DNA from: Nitrospinota bacterium
GTDB taxonomy: Bacteria > Nitrospinota_A > UBA7883
Direction of reading: 5' to 3'
NCBI GenBank assembly: GCA_029881335.1
Contig: JAOUMU010000006.1
Coordinates: 1-54,122 of the forward strand
DNA length: 54,122 nt
The position numbers and the translations under genes were made by a program. Below are positions 25,915 through 35,179 of this stretch, one piece after another (the first letter of the stretch is position 1; every line of letters starts with the position of its first letter). Under the pieces are notes generated by a model. That model saw nothing but the letters and a program-made list of their open reading frames with translations, had not been told where the DNA came from and did not search any database.

Positions 25915-27738
25915 TTAAGCCAGCCGGTCATCCAGCAGCAGGATTTCAGTTATTTTGGAGGCCAGTTTGGATGCGGTGTACAACGCCCATCTTTTTTGGA
26001 GGGCGGTGGATTCCTCGAAGCACAGGTTATGTGCGGCGTATCGGAGCTGGCCGATGTAAAGCTGTAGCGGGCTGGTCCTCTCCTTCACCAGATCGGGATA
26101 AAAGGAGCGTATGAAGCGGGCCACGTGGTATGCCCGGCGAAACTGAGGGCTCTTCACTCCCACTGGCACCCAGTGGGGCAGAGAACGGGACAGGTCCTTA
26201 TGCTCTAACAGGGCGTTTGATATCAGCATGGCTTCGCTGAACTCTTCGGAATTGTTCACCGGGGTGAAGATGTACAAAAGATCGTTTTCCAGCTTTATAA
26301 GATCCTTTAGGCAATGGCCCCTGTGCGCGTGGAAAAAGTCTATGATCCAGACGTTCTTTTTCGAGTCCAGGACAATGTTGGCGCCGTTCAGGTCGCCATG
26401 CACATAGGAGAAGTAGACCTCGTCATAAACGCTGCCACGAACCCGGGGGACAATTTCCTCGTAGAACTTCAAAAGGTTTTCCGACTGGGCCAGAATCTCA
26501 TGCTTTTTCTCCGGCAAAAAGTCGGGAGGGGTTATCTCCTGCAGAATCTTGCGCAGGGAGAAGGCGCGGCCCCGGCTGAACATGTAGTACTCCAATAGAG
26601 AGCATTTTTCCAGGGTAGCGGCGGCATACAGCCGTCCAAGCTGGTTTTTGAACACCTCCTTAAGAGCTCTTTCAATCTCGTCCATCTCCACTTCCTCTTC
26701 CATGTACATCTTCTGGAAGCTGGTGACCGAACCCTTCCCCATGGAGGCGTAGCGGTATTTGAGGGCGCCACGTTTTTCGTGATCGGCGAACTCGGTGATG
26801 GATGGGGCGTGGTTGCCAAGCACACTTTCAATCCGTTCAAAGGCGCTGCGTTCCATGCCGATCTGGTCGCGGGGACCGATCTTCACCACATGGGGCGCCT
26901 GCTGATGGCCCATGGCGTCCACGCTTTGGGCGGCCAGCACCAGATTGCCGGAGAATCCTCCGTCCAGCGACCTCAGGGAGACGGATTTGCAATCGCGGAA
27001 CAGGTATTTTATAAGAGGGCCATCAATGGGGGAGAGGTTTCCGTTTCCCACGATCTCGATGCTGGGGTGTTCCGCGCCCACGCCGGGCAGGGGGGCCTCC
27101 GCGCCTTCGCCACCCAAAAATTGGATGAACTGGTTCATTGAATGATGGATGGTGACTCCCAGCAGCCTTTCCAGCTGGTCCAGGGCCATGTAGTGGCGCA
27201 GGGTGGATGAACTGGCGGCCAGGGCCGAGCAAACGGCCAACCGGAACTCCGGATATCGGGTGGCCAGTTCGTACGCCAGGAATGTGACCTTGGCCTCGGT
27301 CCACACTCCCATGACACCCAAGTTGATCTTCTGTCCTGCGAAAGGTTCCAGATGTTTTTCCAGGGTGGCGCCGTGGAAATCATTGAGGGTAAGTGAATTC
27401 ACAATGGCTGCCCTTCCCTCTGACGGTTCCCGGAAGGCAAAATCCGCGCCGGGGCTGTCGGCCAGGCAATGGGCGCCAAAGAGGGCTATATGGGATTCCT
27501 GCGTCTCATCGGCGGGGTCGTGCCAGTCGCGGATATGGATGATTCTCAGTTTGTTCGGCGGCTGTCGGTACGCCCACGCCATCATGCGGGCCACGGGTCC
27601 CTCGGCCTGATTTGCTCCCATAAGCCGTTTTGCCTCGCTGTATCCCACATGAAGTTTGTTAGGCAAAGGCTCCCCCTCGTCAAAAGGCTTTACAAAATCC
27701 TCCTGCAGGCACTGTGTGATAAGAATAGACTGGCTCAT
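25915..27738 (-). CDS. Inactive isochorismatase-fold / aminoglycoside-phosphotransferase-fold fusion
   Basis: A 607-residue two-domain protein, first gene of the MoxR/vWA unit. Residues 1-210 match isochorismatase/nicotinamidase hydrolases (QEDF, IRDWHDPADETQ, GAHCLADSPGADF, HGATLEKHL, GVWTEAKVTFLAYELA). Yet the catalytic Asp is C10, the Lys is replaced near N114, and the nucleophile Cys is K150 (T-E-A-K-V for T-N-x-C-V). Residues about 240-600 match APH/choline-kinase-like folds with K286 (VVKIGP), the catalytic loop YVHGDLNGANIV (D449, N454) and metal Asp D467 (WIIDFFHA), so the kinase half looks active. I infer a kinase guided by a ligand-binding pseudo-hydrolase; the substrate is unknown. 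Confidence 0.8.
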   Translation of the reverse strand: MSQSILITQCLQEDFVKPFDEGEPLPNKLHVGYSEAKRLMGANQAEGPVARMMAWAYRQPPNKLRIIHIRDWHDPADETQESHIALFGAHCLADSPGADFAFREPSEGRAAIVNSLTLNDFHGATLEKHLEPFAGQKINLGVMGVWTEAKVTFLAYELATRYPEFRLAVCSALAASSSTLRHYMALDQLERLLGVTIHHSMNQFIQFLGGEGAEAPLPGVGAEHPSIEIVGNGNLSPIDGPLIKYLFRDCKSVSLRSLDGGFSGNLVLAAQSVDAMGHQQAPHVVKIGPRDQIGMERSAFERIESVLGNHAPSITEFADHEKRGALKYRYASMGKGSVTSFQKMYMEEEVEMDEIERALKEVFKNQLGRLYAAATLEKCSLLEYYMFSRGRAFSLRKILQEITPPDFLPEKKHEILAQSENLLKFYEEIVPRVRGSVYDEVYFSYVHGDLNGANIVLDSKKNVWIIDFFHAHRGHCLKDLIKLENDLLYIFTPVNNSEEFSEAMLISNALLEHKDLSRSLPHWVPVGVKSPQFRRAYHVARFIRSFYPDLVKERTSPLQLYIGQLRYAAHNLCFEESTALQKRWALYTASKLASKITEILLLDDRLA

Positions 27739-28005
27739 AACGTTGCGGAACTCACCCCTGATATTTGTATCCGTTTCTTCCAGGCTACCATTGTAACCGG
27801 AAAAGCGAATATATTTGTATCTCCATTTTTAATCATGGATTGGGTGGAGTCTTGCATCTCGGGGGAGTCTTGACAGGTGGTGATCCCCTAGGCTGTAATG
27901 GGATGGCTGACCTTTCTTCCATGGTGAAGCCACCAATAAACATAGGCGCGGCAATAGCGCGTAAATGTTATCGGCTGCTATCCCGGCAAAACGGTGTTAT
28001 GTATA

Positions 28006-28090
28006 TGGTGCCCTGGTCCGGACTCGAACCGGAACGGGTCGCCCCACCACCCCCTCAAGATGGCGTGTCTACCAATTCCACCACCAGGGC
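28006..28090 (-). tRNA. tRNA-Leu (anticodon GAG), CCA encoded
   Basis: An 85-base cloverleaf. The acceptor stem GCCCTGG/CCAGGGC is perfect, the D-arm contains GGTAGACACGCC as in class II tRNAs, the anticodon loop is TTGAGGG giving GAG, and the T-arm is TCCGG-TTCGAGT-CCGGA. The long variable arm (GGG-GCGA-CCC) confirms leucine type. The 3' CCA is encoded in the genome. Confidence 0.96.
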
Positions 28091-28112
28091 ACACGAAGAT
28101 GGCGAAGGGATG

Positions 28113-28141
28113 ATTATAAGGAAAACGCGGCCCAAGCCCAA
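28113..28141 (-). promoter_or_regulatory. Promoter of the tRNA-Leu gene
   Basis: Read on the minus strand: TTGGGC (28141-28136), a 17-bp spacer, and a consensus TATAAT (28118-28113). The predicted start is about 16 bases before the mature tRNA 5' end. Confidence 0.65.
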
Positions 28142-28303
28142 GCAAAAAGCGATGAAGAAATAAAACAGCTTATGTGATAGGGAAAGAGGGAGGCGGAATC
28201 ATGATTTATGGATCGATATGGCAACTTATGAACCGGAACAGGGAGTGAGGCGCCGGACCGAACCCACAATGATTAAGTCAATGACAAGCCTGACGCGACG
28301 TCT

Positions 28304-28762
28304 CTAATTCCCCGCCTCGTCCAGCGCTTCGTTGGCCAGGCTGTCGGCGCGTTCGTTTTGCGGGTGGCCGGCATGTCCTTTCACCCACACCCAGTCCACC
28401 TGATGCGGCGATGCGGCTGCGGCAAGGTCCATCCACAGCTGTTGGTTCTTCACCGGTTTGCGGCTGGCGGTGCGCCAGTTGTTTTTCATCCATGAGTGGA
28501 TCCAGGATGTCATCCCCTGGATCACGTAATTGGAGTCGGAGCAGAGGATGACGCGGCTCGGTTTTTTCAGCGATTTCAGCGACTCAATGGCGGCGGAAAG
28601 CTCCATCTCGTTGTTGGTGGTCCTCGGTTTGTACCCTTTGAGCTCTTTTTTATGGGCGCCGGATTCCAGCACAGCGCCCCATCCTCCGGGGCCGGGGTTG
28701 CCTCGGCAGGCGCCGTCGCAGAATATTTCCACCAGAGGATACGAGCTGGTCACGGTCGGCAA
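28304..28762 (-). CDS. rnhA: Ribonuclease HI
   Basis: A 152-residue RNase HI of usual length, removing RNA from RNA:DNA hybrids such as R-loops and primers. Catalytic residues are all visible: Asp in [17 protein letters not shown], Glu in NNEMELSA, Asp in LCSDSNYV, and the [12 protein letters not shown] segment with the flexible His and last Asp. The basic-protrusion helix ([12 protein letters not shown]) marks it as an E. coli-like type HI. It follows the barrel-type gene at 28772 by 9 bp on the same strand. Confidence 0.96.
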   Translation of the reverse strand: MPTVTSSYPLVEIFCDGACRGNPGPGGWGAVLESGAHKKELKGYKPRTTNNEMELSAAIESLKSLKKPSRVILCSDSNYVIQGMTSWIHSWMKNNWRTASRKPVKNQQLWMDLAAAASPHQVDWVWVKGHAGHPQNERADSLANEALDEAGN

Positions 28763-28771
28763 GTGTCCATA

Positions 28772-29536
28772 TTATCGGCCAATATCGATATCGAACTGAA
28801 TGGTGACGGTGTTCTTGCCAGCCATCTTCACGTTGTTGTATATGTTGTACCCCACCATGGCGCTGATGCCCGGGCCGGGGGGGAGGAGGAATCTCCATGC
28901 CACTCCCACGCTCAGCGCCCCAAGCTGGTGTGCGCCGCTCATATAGTCTATTCCCAGCCAGAGGCGGTCATCCAGCTCCGCCAGAGTCCTGTCGAAGGAG
29001 AGCATGAACCCGGCGCCCTCTTCCCTGCCGTTCTCGTCCAGCAGCCTGTTGTTGGCGCCGATATATAGCCCCGCCGCCACCCGTCCCACCGGGGGCAGGT
29101 TCCAGGAAACCAGTCCATAGGCGATGTTCAGATCGGTTTGGGCTTCCAGCTCCCCCATTTCATACATACCCACCACCACCGCCGGGGTGTTATAACCGAT
29201 GGCGTTTTCTTTCATCACCACTTTAATATTGTACGCCAGCGGAAAATCGGTGGCCTCCCGCAGATCCAGCCCCACCTCCATGCCGAATATATGGCTGCCA
29301 TAAAGACCCAGGGTCATGCCCAGGTCGACAGGTCGGGAATGGCCCCCCTCCACCCTTTTCATAAGCACAGTGGTGGTGTTGTCCACATCCAGATGGAGAT
29401 AGAACTGGGGGACCACATCCGGAGAGGGGATAGTCACCTGTTGTGAAGGAGTGGCCGCCGCAGGCCCACCGAGGGCGCACATCAACGCCACCGCCGCCCA
29501 CCGGGGAAGGGAGGCCAGTTTATTTGGCCATTTCAT
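28772..29536 (-). CDS. Outer-membrane beta-barrel-like protein
   Basis: A 254-residue exported protein with a signal peptide (WAAVALMCALGGPAAA). The remainder shows alternating polar and hydrophobic strands ending in aromatic residues and a final strand TIQFDIDIGR, consistent with a small outer-membrane barrel. I recognise no specific family. Its ATG abuts the stop of the next upstream gene (TAGATG), so the two barrel-type proteins are coupled and may work together. Confidence 0.65.
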   Translation of the reverse strand: MKWPNKLASLPRWAAVALMCALGGPAAATPSQQVTIPSPDVVPQFYLHLDVDNTTTVLMKRVEGGHSRPVDLGMTLGLYGSHIFGMEVGLDLREATDFPLAYNIKVVMKENAIGYNTPAVVVGMYEMGELEAQTDLNIAYGLVSWNLPPVGRVAAGLYIGANNRLLDENGREEGAGFMLSFDRTLAELDDRLWLGIDYMSGAHQLGALSVGVAWRFLLPPGPGISAMVGYNIYNNVKMAGKNTVTIQFDIDIGR

Positions 29537-30730
29537 CTAAAACCTCGCCACCACCTGGCCGAAGAGGCCGGTCCACCCCACATACACCTTTTCCGCGTCC
29601 GTATTCACGTCCAGGGTGATTCCTCTCCACCCCAGGCTGATCCCCACATTTTCCAGAGGGCTGATGTCAGCATAGAAAGCGATGTCGTACAGCTTTGATT
29701 TGTCATACCCGACCCACGCCACATCCAGCCCCAATCCCAGCATCCATGCAGGATATATCCGCACCGATCCTGTCAGCATGGGAAGCCCCACGTTGATATC
29801 GGCGGTGGTGGTGATCAGGTTGAAGGCTGTGAGCGAGGTGGAGGTTTTCAGAAAATCGCCAGCCACTCCCACATTGAAATAACCCAGATCCCCCCGTACC
29901 AGGCTCACGTCCAGCCCGGCCCGCCAGGAGTTGACGCTGATGGATGTGTCCACCGAGGTGTTCACATTGAACAGTACACCCTTGAAGATAAGCTCGGTTT
30001 TCAACTTCGTGGTGGCTGTGTAATTCACGCTGAAAGTATCCACCCAGATCCGCACGCTGTCGGATAAACGAGCGGAGGCCCCGGCCAGGATGACCGTCTT
30101 GGATGTGCCCAGCCCCAGTTCATCGGAAAGATCGATGTTGGTTCCTTCTATTGTTCCCGTGTTGGACTGGACCTCCGCGGAGAAAGTTGTGCCCCAGAAG
30201 CCCAGGCGGGCCTCTAGATACTGAAAGTCTCCGTATGGATTGGTTTGTTCATCCACTCCCCCAGCGCCATAGGGGGGAGGGGGCTGGGCGCCGGACTGGT
30301 CGTCAGTTTGTTTATCCCGCCAAGGGTAAAAAGATTTCGGTGGGCTACTTTGGTCTATTGGTTCGGTAACTTCAGGTTCCGGCCGGCTGTATATGCTCGG
30401 CGCCCTGGATGGCGAAGGCTGGCGACCGCTGTTGGCGGCGGGAGCGGGAGAGCGTTTGGCGGGGGGCCGTTGGGCGCCGGGTTGTCCGGCGGTCGGCTGC
30501 TCTGCGGCGGGTTCCTGTTCCGCAGGTTGCTCTGCAGTCGGCTGTTCGGTGGAAGGCTCCTCCTCTTTTTTCTCGGGCCACAGGCTCCATGTGCTATATC
30601 CAGGCTCCTTCTGCGCCATCATGGGATACTCGATCACCCCTGGAGTCATACCCGAAGCCAATTCCATCTGTCCCCCCGGCGAGGAGGTGAGGGCAATGGC
30701 TGCTATAGTGGAAAATATATTTATAAACAT
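29537..30730 (-). CDS. Exported protein with Pro/Glu/Gln-rich linker and C-terminal beta-barrel-like domain
   Basis: A 397-residue protein. A hydrophobic start (FSTIAAIALTSSPGG) is probably a signal. Residues about 50-165 are low-complexity with repeated EQPTAEQPAEQE-type units, proline and charge. Residues about 168-397 have regular amphipathic strands (YLEARLGFWGTTFSAEVQ, KTVILAGASARLSDSVRIWV, IYPAWMLGLGLDVAWVGY) and end in F (GQVVARF), the usual closing residue of outer-membrane barrels. The linker could cross the periplasm or bind peptidoglycan; that is inference. It is the first gene of the pair with 28772-29536. Confidence 0.62.
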   Translation of the reverse strand: MFINIFSTIAAIALTSSPGGQMELASGMTPGVIEYPMMAQKEPGYSTWSLWPEKKEEEPSTEQPTAEQPAEQEPAAEQPTAGQPGAQRPPAKRSPAPAANSGRQPSPSRAPSIYSRPEPEVTEPIDQSSPPKSFYPWRDKQTDDQSGAQPPPPYGAGGVDEQTNPYGDFQYLEARLGFWGTTFSAEVQSNTGTIEGTNIDLSDELGLGTSKTVILAGASARLSDSVRIWVDTFSVNYTATTKLKTELIFKGVLFNVNTSVDTSISVNSWRAGLDVSLVRGDLGYFNVGVAGDFLKTSTSLTAFNLITTTADINVGLPMLTGSVRIYPAWMLGLGLDVAWVGYDKSKLYDIAFYADISPLENVGISLGWRGITLDVNTDAEKVYVGWTGLFGQVVARF

Positions 30731-30832
30731 TTTATAATGGCTCCCTGGCCTGTGTCAGTCCCAATTACATTCGGATTATTTTAAACAACTAAATACCATC
30801 GATTTTATTATACTTTGAACGGACGCGCTTTA

Positions 30833-32578
30833 TTATTTCCTCTCACTCTCTTTGATGTCAACGATCCTCAGTTGCAGCCGCTGCCTGGCGCCCCATCTGT
30901 TTATCTCCGGCGTATAGACGATGTCCACCTTGCGGCTTTCCCAGTCCAACCCATGGAAATAATCCCCCATCCCAAACGCCACAGCCTGGCTGGCCCCTCC
31001 CGCGCCGGAGATCCTGAACTTTGCGCTCCGGCCATCCTCCCCGATTAGCTCCGGCGGGGCGGCGAGCATTTGTCCCCTGGCCAAAAACAAAGGCGCCTCG
31101 GCCGAATCGCCAAAAGGCTCCAGCATTGCAATCCTTCCCACTGTCTCCTCTGTCACCGCCGCAGGCTCTAGCTCCATGTCGCAAATCAGGCTCCTCCCAT
31201 GTCCTTTGGCGCCCATGGCGGCCTCTGCCGCATGCAGAAACGCTTCCTTGAAGGTATCGAACTGGCTCTCCTGGACGTAGAGACCCGCTGCTGTCTTGTG
31301 GCCGCCGAACCGCTCCAGGGCGTCACCCGAGGCCATCAGCGCCGCGTAGATGTCGAAAGAGGGGATCGACCGGCAAGAGCCTTTTCCCATACCTCCGGAA
31401 AAGCACACCATGACCACCGGCACGCGCCACTCATCCACCAGTCGGGAAGCCACGATACCTATCACGCCGGGATTCCATTCCTCGCCTCTCAGCACCAGAG
31501 CCACTCTCGTTTCCCGCTCCGGCAGGTTCTGCGCCATCTGGCTGGCCTGGGCCAGGATCTGGCTTTGTATCCTTTTTCTTCTGTTGTTGTCGGTGTCCAG
31601 CCTGGCCGCCAGCCCCGCGGCCCGGTGAGCGTCCATAGTGGTCAAAAGCTCCATGGCCGTTTCAACGTTGTTCATTCTGGAGGCGGAGTTAAGCCGGGGC
31701 GCCATCTCGAAGGAAATATCCCGCGACGTTACATCCCTGCCGTTTAAACGGCAAACATTCTTGAGCGCCTTCAGCCCCGGCGTGGACCAGGAACAGGAGG
31801 AAAGCTCATCCAGACCGTGGCGCACCATGGTCCTGTTCTCTCCCAGAAGAGGTGAGCAGTCTGCCACTGTCCCCATGGCCACCAGGCCCATAAGCCGCTT
31901 CAGGTTAGGCTCTCTGCCGGCGCCCATGTCATCGCGCATGACCTTTCGCGCGGCCATGGCCAGCTTGAACGCCACTCCCACGCCGCTCAAGTCGCGACAG
32001 GCGGCGTCCTGGGCGCAAAAGTGGGGATTCACCTCCGCCAGCGCCTGGGGCCTTTGCCCGGAGGGAAGGTGATGATCCGTGATCAGCATGTCCAGCCCCA
32101 GCTCCCCGGCTCGCCTGGCCGCGTCCACCGCCGATGATCCGGTGTCCACGGTGATCACCAGCGCGGCGCCATCACGTTTCATCTTTTCCACTTCTTCCAT
32201 GGTCAGGCCTCTGGTCGCCGATTCGCGCCGGGAGGCCACCACCTGGGAGTCTATTCCCGACTCCTCCAGGAACCGATGCAACATAGCGCCGCCGGTGAGG
32301 CCGTCCACGTCGAAATCGCCATAGACGGCCACCTTCTCTCCCCTCTGCCGGGCGAGAGCCACCCTTTGTGCGGCCCTGTCCATGGATGGAATATCATAGG
32401 GGGAAGAGATGGAATCGAGAGAGGGATTCAGGAATAGCTCCGCCTCTTCTGGAGTGGTAATTCCCCGGTTCGCCAGCAGCCGACAAATAAGCGGTTCCAG
32501 CCCCAGCGCCTCCCCTATGGATTCGCGGGCATCCGCGTTGTCCGGGACCATCGTCCAGCTTTTGCCACTCCAGGTCAT
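30833..32578 (-). CDS. recJ: Single-strand-specific 5'-3' exonuclease RecJ
   Basis: A 581-residue RecJ of typical length. DHH-family motifs are intact: VYGDFDVDGLTG (motif I), VITVDTG, LITDHHLP (motif III with the DHH), and MGTVADCSPL. The DHHA1 domain has GIVASRLVDEW and RFGGHKTAAGL, and a C-terminal OB-fold follows. RecJ degrades ssDNA in recombination, mismatch and base-excision repair. Its ATG overlaps the dacB stop by four bases (ATGA), so it is translated in a coupled manner with a cell-wall enzyme and a transporter ATPase. Confidence 0.96.
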   Translation of the reverse strand: MTWSGKSWTMVPDNADARESIGEALGLEPLICRLLANRGITTPEEAELFLNPSLDSISSPYDIPSMDRAAQRVALARQRGEKVAVYGDFDVDGLTGGAMLHRFLEESGIDSQVVASRRESATRGLTMEEVEKMKRDGAALVITVDTGSSAVDAARRAGELGLDMLITDHHLPSGQRPQALAEVNPHFCAQDAACRDLSGVGVAFKLAMAARKVMRDDMGAGREPNLKRLMGLVAMGTVADCSPLLGENRTMVRHGLDELSSCSWSTPGLKALKNVCRLNGRDVTSRDISFEMAPRLNSASRMNNVETAMELLTTMDAHRAAGLAARLDTDNNRRKRIQSQILAQASQMAQNLPERETRVALVLRGEEWNPGVIGIVASRLVDEWRVPVVMVCFSGGMGKGSCRSIPSFDIYAALMASGDALERFGGHKTAAGLYVQESQFDTFKEAFLHAAEAAMGAKGHGRSLICDMELEPAAVTEETVGRIAMLEPFGDSAEAPLFLARGQMLAAPPELIGEDGRSAKFRISGAGGASQAVAFGMGDYFHGLDWESRKVDIVYTPEINRWGARQRLQLRIVDIKESERK

Positions 32579-34083
32579 GGGGCCCTCTGCCGGATGGTGG
32601 CCACGGCATGGTCCAGCGCTCCGGCGGCCTGCTCGAAGGAACAGCGGGAATCGTTGATAATGAAAGTGAAGGCGTGGAGGCTCCCGTCCGGACCGGCGCT
32701 ATATCCGGCCAGGGAGGCTATGCCATTTAATGAGCCAGTCTTTGCCCTGACGGCGTATAGAATATGGTATCCGTTTCCCCTGGTTTTCAGCGATCCATCC
32801 ACTCCCATGATACCTAGCGCAGCCACCAGGTCCGGCCCTATGTCGAACCTGTTTCCCATTTTAAAAAGCAGCCGGGTGATGGCGGTGGCCGTCAGGGTGT
32901 TTTGCCGGGAGAGCCCCGACGCGTCTGTGAGGTGAATCCCATCCAGGGGAATGCCGCTCTCCTCCAGGAATCCCATCAGGATTCGCAGGGCCTTTTCGTG
33001 GGTTCCCGGCGGGCCTTCAAGCTGGGCGGCCATGGTCTTGGCGATCTGCTCGGCGGTGAAATTGTTCGAATATTTGTTCAATCCCCTAACGACAAGCGCC
33101 AGTGGCTCCGACTTGTGCTCATAAAGCAGGGAAGCGCTGCCGGGCTCGACGCCCTCTTCCCATCCACCATTGATTGTCACGCCCGCCCTGGCGAAATACT
33201 CCAGAAACACCTGACCGGCCAGCCTCACCGGATCCTCGACATTTATATAGATGGTTTTTTCTCTGTCCCCCGGCGCCATCCTGCCGGAAATGAAGATAGC
33301 GTCCACCTCGTTATTATTGACTCTGGAGGCGGCCACATTTCTTCTGGGTTTTCCCGTGGTTCCCTTGTTTACGATTTTGAAATATCCCGGGTCCGGAAAG
33401 AGGGAGACGGCCAGCGGCTGGCTTCTGGCGGCTCCTGGAAATATGCGCACCGCTATGGTGTTGTAGTTGACTGAGAGCGCCGAAAGCCCGGCGTCATATG
33501 CTCTCTGGCTTCTATCCTGCTCCCAGTCCGGCGCGGCCTTTGCGCCATCGAAGTACGATTGGTCCACCACCAGTTTGCCGGTAACCTGGGTTACCCCCAT
33601 GCGATGTATGGTGTCCGTGATGATCCACACCTGTTCCGGGGTCAATTTCGGGTCTCCCATCCCCTTGACGTATATGTTCCCATTCACCACTCCGTTGTTC
33701 CGCTCTCCGGAGTGGCTGATCCTGGTTCGGAACCGAAACGCCGGGCCCAGGTGATGGAGTGCCGCGGAGGAGATAACCAGCTTCTGGATCGACGCGGGAG
33801 TCCGTGGGGTGGTGGGGTTTAGCTCGAACAATATCTGGCCCGTGTCCATGGAGACAATGCTGGCCGAGGTGTTTTCAGTTCTGGCGCAACTCTGCTTCAG
33901 GGCCGAACCGACAGCTTTTTGGAATCCGACCAGCCGGGACGGGTCGGCCAATCGGGCCTGGTCGCCCAATGGCGCTTGGTCCGCGGCCAGAAGCGCTGAT
34001 GACCAGGCAGGGGTGAAGAGGGCTGCCGCAGCCAACAATGGGAGCGTAATCCTTGGCGGGGCTATCCTGCTACCGAGGCTCAT
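32575..34083 (-). CDS. dacB: D-alanyl-D-alanine carboxypeptidase/endopeptidase (PBP4, DacB)
   Basis: A 502-residue class C low-molecular-mass penicillin-binding protein. A signal peptide (ITLPLLAAAALFTPAWSSALLA) is followed by the active-site motifs SxxK (PASIQKL), SxN (KYSNNF) and KTG (RAKTGSLNG), and by the large insert domain between SxxK and SxN that defines PBP4. It trims or cleaves peptidoglycan cross-links in the periplasm. The start at ATG 34083 overlaps the upstream ATPase stop as ATGA; an upstream in-frame start at 34149 would overlap that gene by 70 bp and is unlikely. Confidence 0.94.
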   Translation of the reverse strand: MSLGSRIAPPRITLPLLAAAALFTPAWSSALLAADQAPLGDQARLADPSRLVGFQKAVGSALKQSCARTENTSASIVSMDTGQILFELNPTTPRTPASIQKLVISSAALHHLGPAFRFRTRISHSGERNNGVVNGNIYVKGMGDPKLTPEQVWIITDTIHRMGVTQVTGKLVVDQSYFDGAKAAPDWEQDRSQRAYDAGLSALSVNYNTIAVRIFPGAARSQPLAVSLFPDPGYFKIVNKGTTGKPRRNVAASRVNNNEVDAIFISGRMAPGDREKTIYINVEDPVRLAGQVFLEYFARAGVTINGGWEEGVEPGSASLLYEHKSEPLALVVRGLNKYSNNFTAEQIAKTMAAQLEGPPGTHEKALRILMGFLEESGIPLDGIHLTDASGLSRQNTLTATAITRLLFKMGNRFDIGPDLVAALGIMGVDGSLKTRGNGYHILYAVRAKTGSLNGIASLAGYSAGPDGSLHAFTFIINDSRCSFEQAAGALDHAVATIRQRAP

Positions 34084-35045
34084 CGTACGATGCAGGCGGC
34101 GAAGTGGCCCGGTGAGCGCTCTGTCAACGGGGGGGTAGTGGACCGGCATTCATTTTTCATGATCGGGCAGCGAGTATGGAAATAGCATCCGGATGGGAGG
34201 TTGATAGGGCTGGGAGTCTCCCCTGTCAGTGTGATCCTGTTTCCCCTCGATTCCGGGTTCGGCTCCGGCGTGGCGGAGAGGAGGGCCTCTGTGTATGGGT
34301 GTATCGGGTTTGAATATATGGCCTCCGCTGGGCCGGTTTCCATCATGGAGCCGAGGTACATGACCCCCACATGGTCACAGACCCTCTCTATGAGGGCCAG
34401 GTCGTGCGATATGAAAAGGTACGCCATGTTCCTTTCCATCTGCAGGTCCAGAAGCAGGTTGACCACCTGGGCCTGAATAGATACGTCCAGGGCGGAGACA
34501 GGCTCGTCGCACACTACCATCTTCGGATTAAGGGCCACGGCTCTGGCGATGCCCAATCGTTGTCGCTGGCCGCCGGAAAACTCGTGGGGATATCGGCCCA
34601 GCGCGTCACGCCCCATCCCCACTTTATCCAGCAGTTGGGCCGCCATCTCCATACGGTCGTTTTTCGCTCCCACACCGAATATATGGAAAGGCTCGGAGAC
34701 TATGGCGCCGATAGTCATTCTGGGATTAAGAGAGGAATATGGATCCTGGAAGACTATCTGAATCTTCCTTCGCAGTTCCCTCATTTCCCTGGGTGGAAGG
34801 GAGAAAATATCGACATCGTCGAAGATCACCTGCCCGGCGGTGGGGTCCAGCAGGCGCAGCACCAGACGGCCAGTGGTGGTTTTGCCACATCCGGACTCGC
34901 CCACGAGGCCGAAGGTCTGGCCCATGGCCAGGCTGAAGCTCACGTCGTTGACGGCGTGGACATGCCCCACCACGCTGGAAAATACTCCCGCTTTAATAGG
35001 GAATTTCTTTACGAGGCCGGAAACTTTAAGTAGAGGCGCGGTCAT
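34080..35045 (-). CDS. Oligopeptide/dipeptide ABC transporter ATP-binding protein (OppF/DppF-like)
   Basis: A 321-residue ABC ATPase. Walker [11 protein letters not shown]-loop [11 protein letters not shown], signature FSGGQRQR, Walker [13 protein letters not shown] and the H-loop ISHDL are all present. The C-terminal oligo_HPY extension ([15 protein letters not shown]) and the Cys-rich tail ([16 protein letters not shown]), which carries an iron-sulfur-like motif in OppD/F and DppD/F, identify the subgroup. No permease, binding protein or second ATPase is nearby, so the rest of the transporter must lie elsewhere. ATG 35045 is preferred to TTG 35081. It is the first of three coupled genes with dacB and recJ; peptide uptake and wall turnover would link sensibly to dacB. 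Confidence 0.92.
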   Translation of the reverse strand: MTAPLLKVSGLVKKFPIKAGVFSSVVGHVHAVNDVSFSLAMGQTFGLVGESGCGKTTTGRLVLRLLDPTAGQVIFDDVDIFSLPPREMRELRRKIQIVFQDPYSSLNPRMTIGAIVSEPFHIFGVGAKNDRMEMAAQLLDKVGMGRDALGRYPHEFSGGQRQRLGIARAVALNPKMVVCDEPVSALDVSIQAQVVNLLLDLQMERNMAYLFISHDLALIERVCDHVGVMYLGSMMETGPAEAIYSNPIHPYTEALLSATPEPNPESRGNRITLTGETPSPINLPSGCYFHTRCPIMKNECRSTTPPLTERSPGHFAACIVR

Positions 35046-35101
35046 GGGTGATATTTTGAATGCGGGGAGTTGAGATGTCAACGGGCAAATTACGGTTTAT
35101 G

Positions 35102-35130
35102 TTGACTACTGGCGCCAAAACTGATAAAAA
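35102..35130 (+). promoter_or_regulatory. Candidate promoter of the FadL-type porin gene
   Basis: TTGACT (35102-35107) with a TGATAAAAAT -10 region (35122-35131), spacing 15-17 bp depending on which hexamer is used. It lies about 50 bp before the ATG. Confidence 0.4.
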
Positions 35131-35179
35131 TCACGGAATATGATGCCTTGAGAAATAACCTGTCCAACTGGGGAATACG

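Noticed and set aside
20029-28090. Genomic island bounded by tRNA-Leu and containing the MoxR/vWA cluster
   Set aside because: The tRNA 3' end faces the cluster, but I found no integrase and no duplicated tRNA 3' end at the far side.
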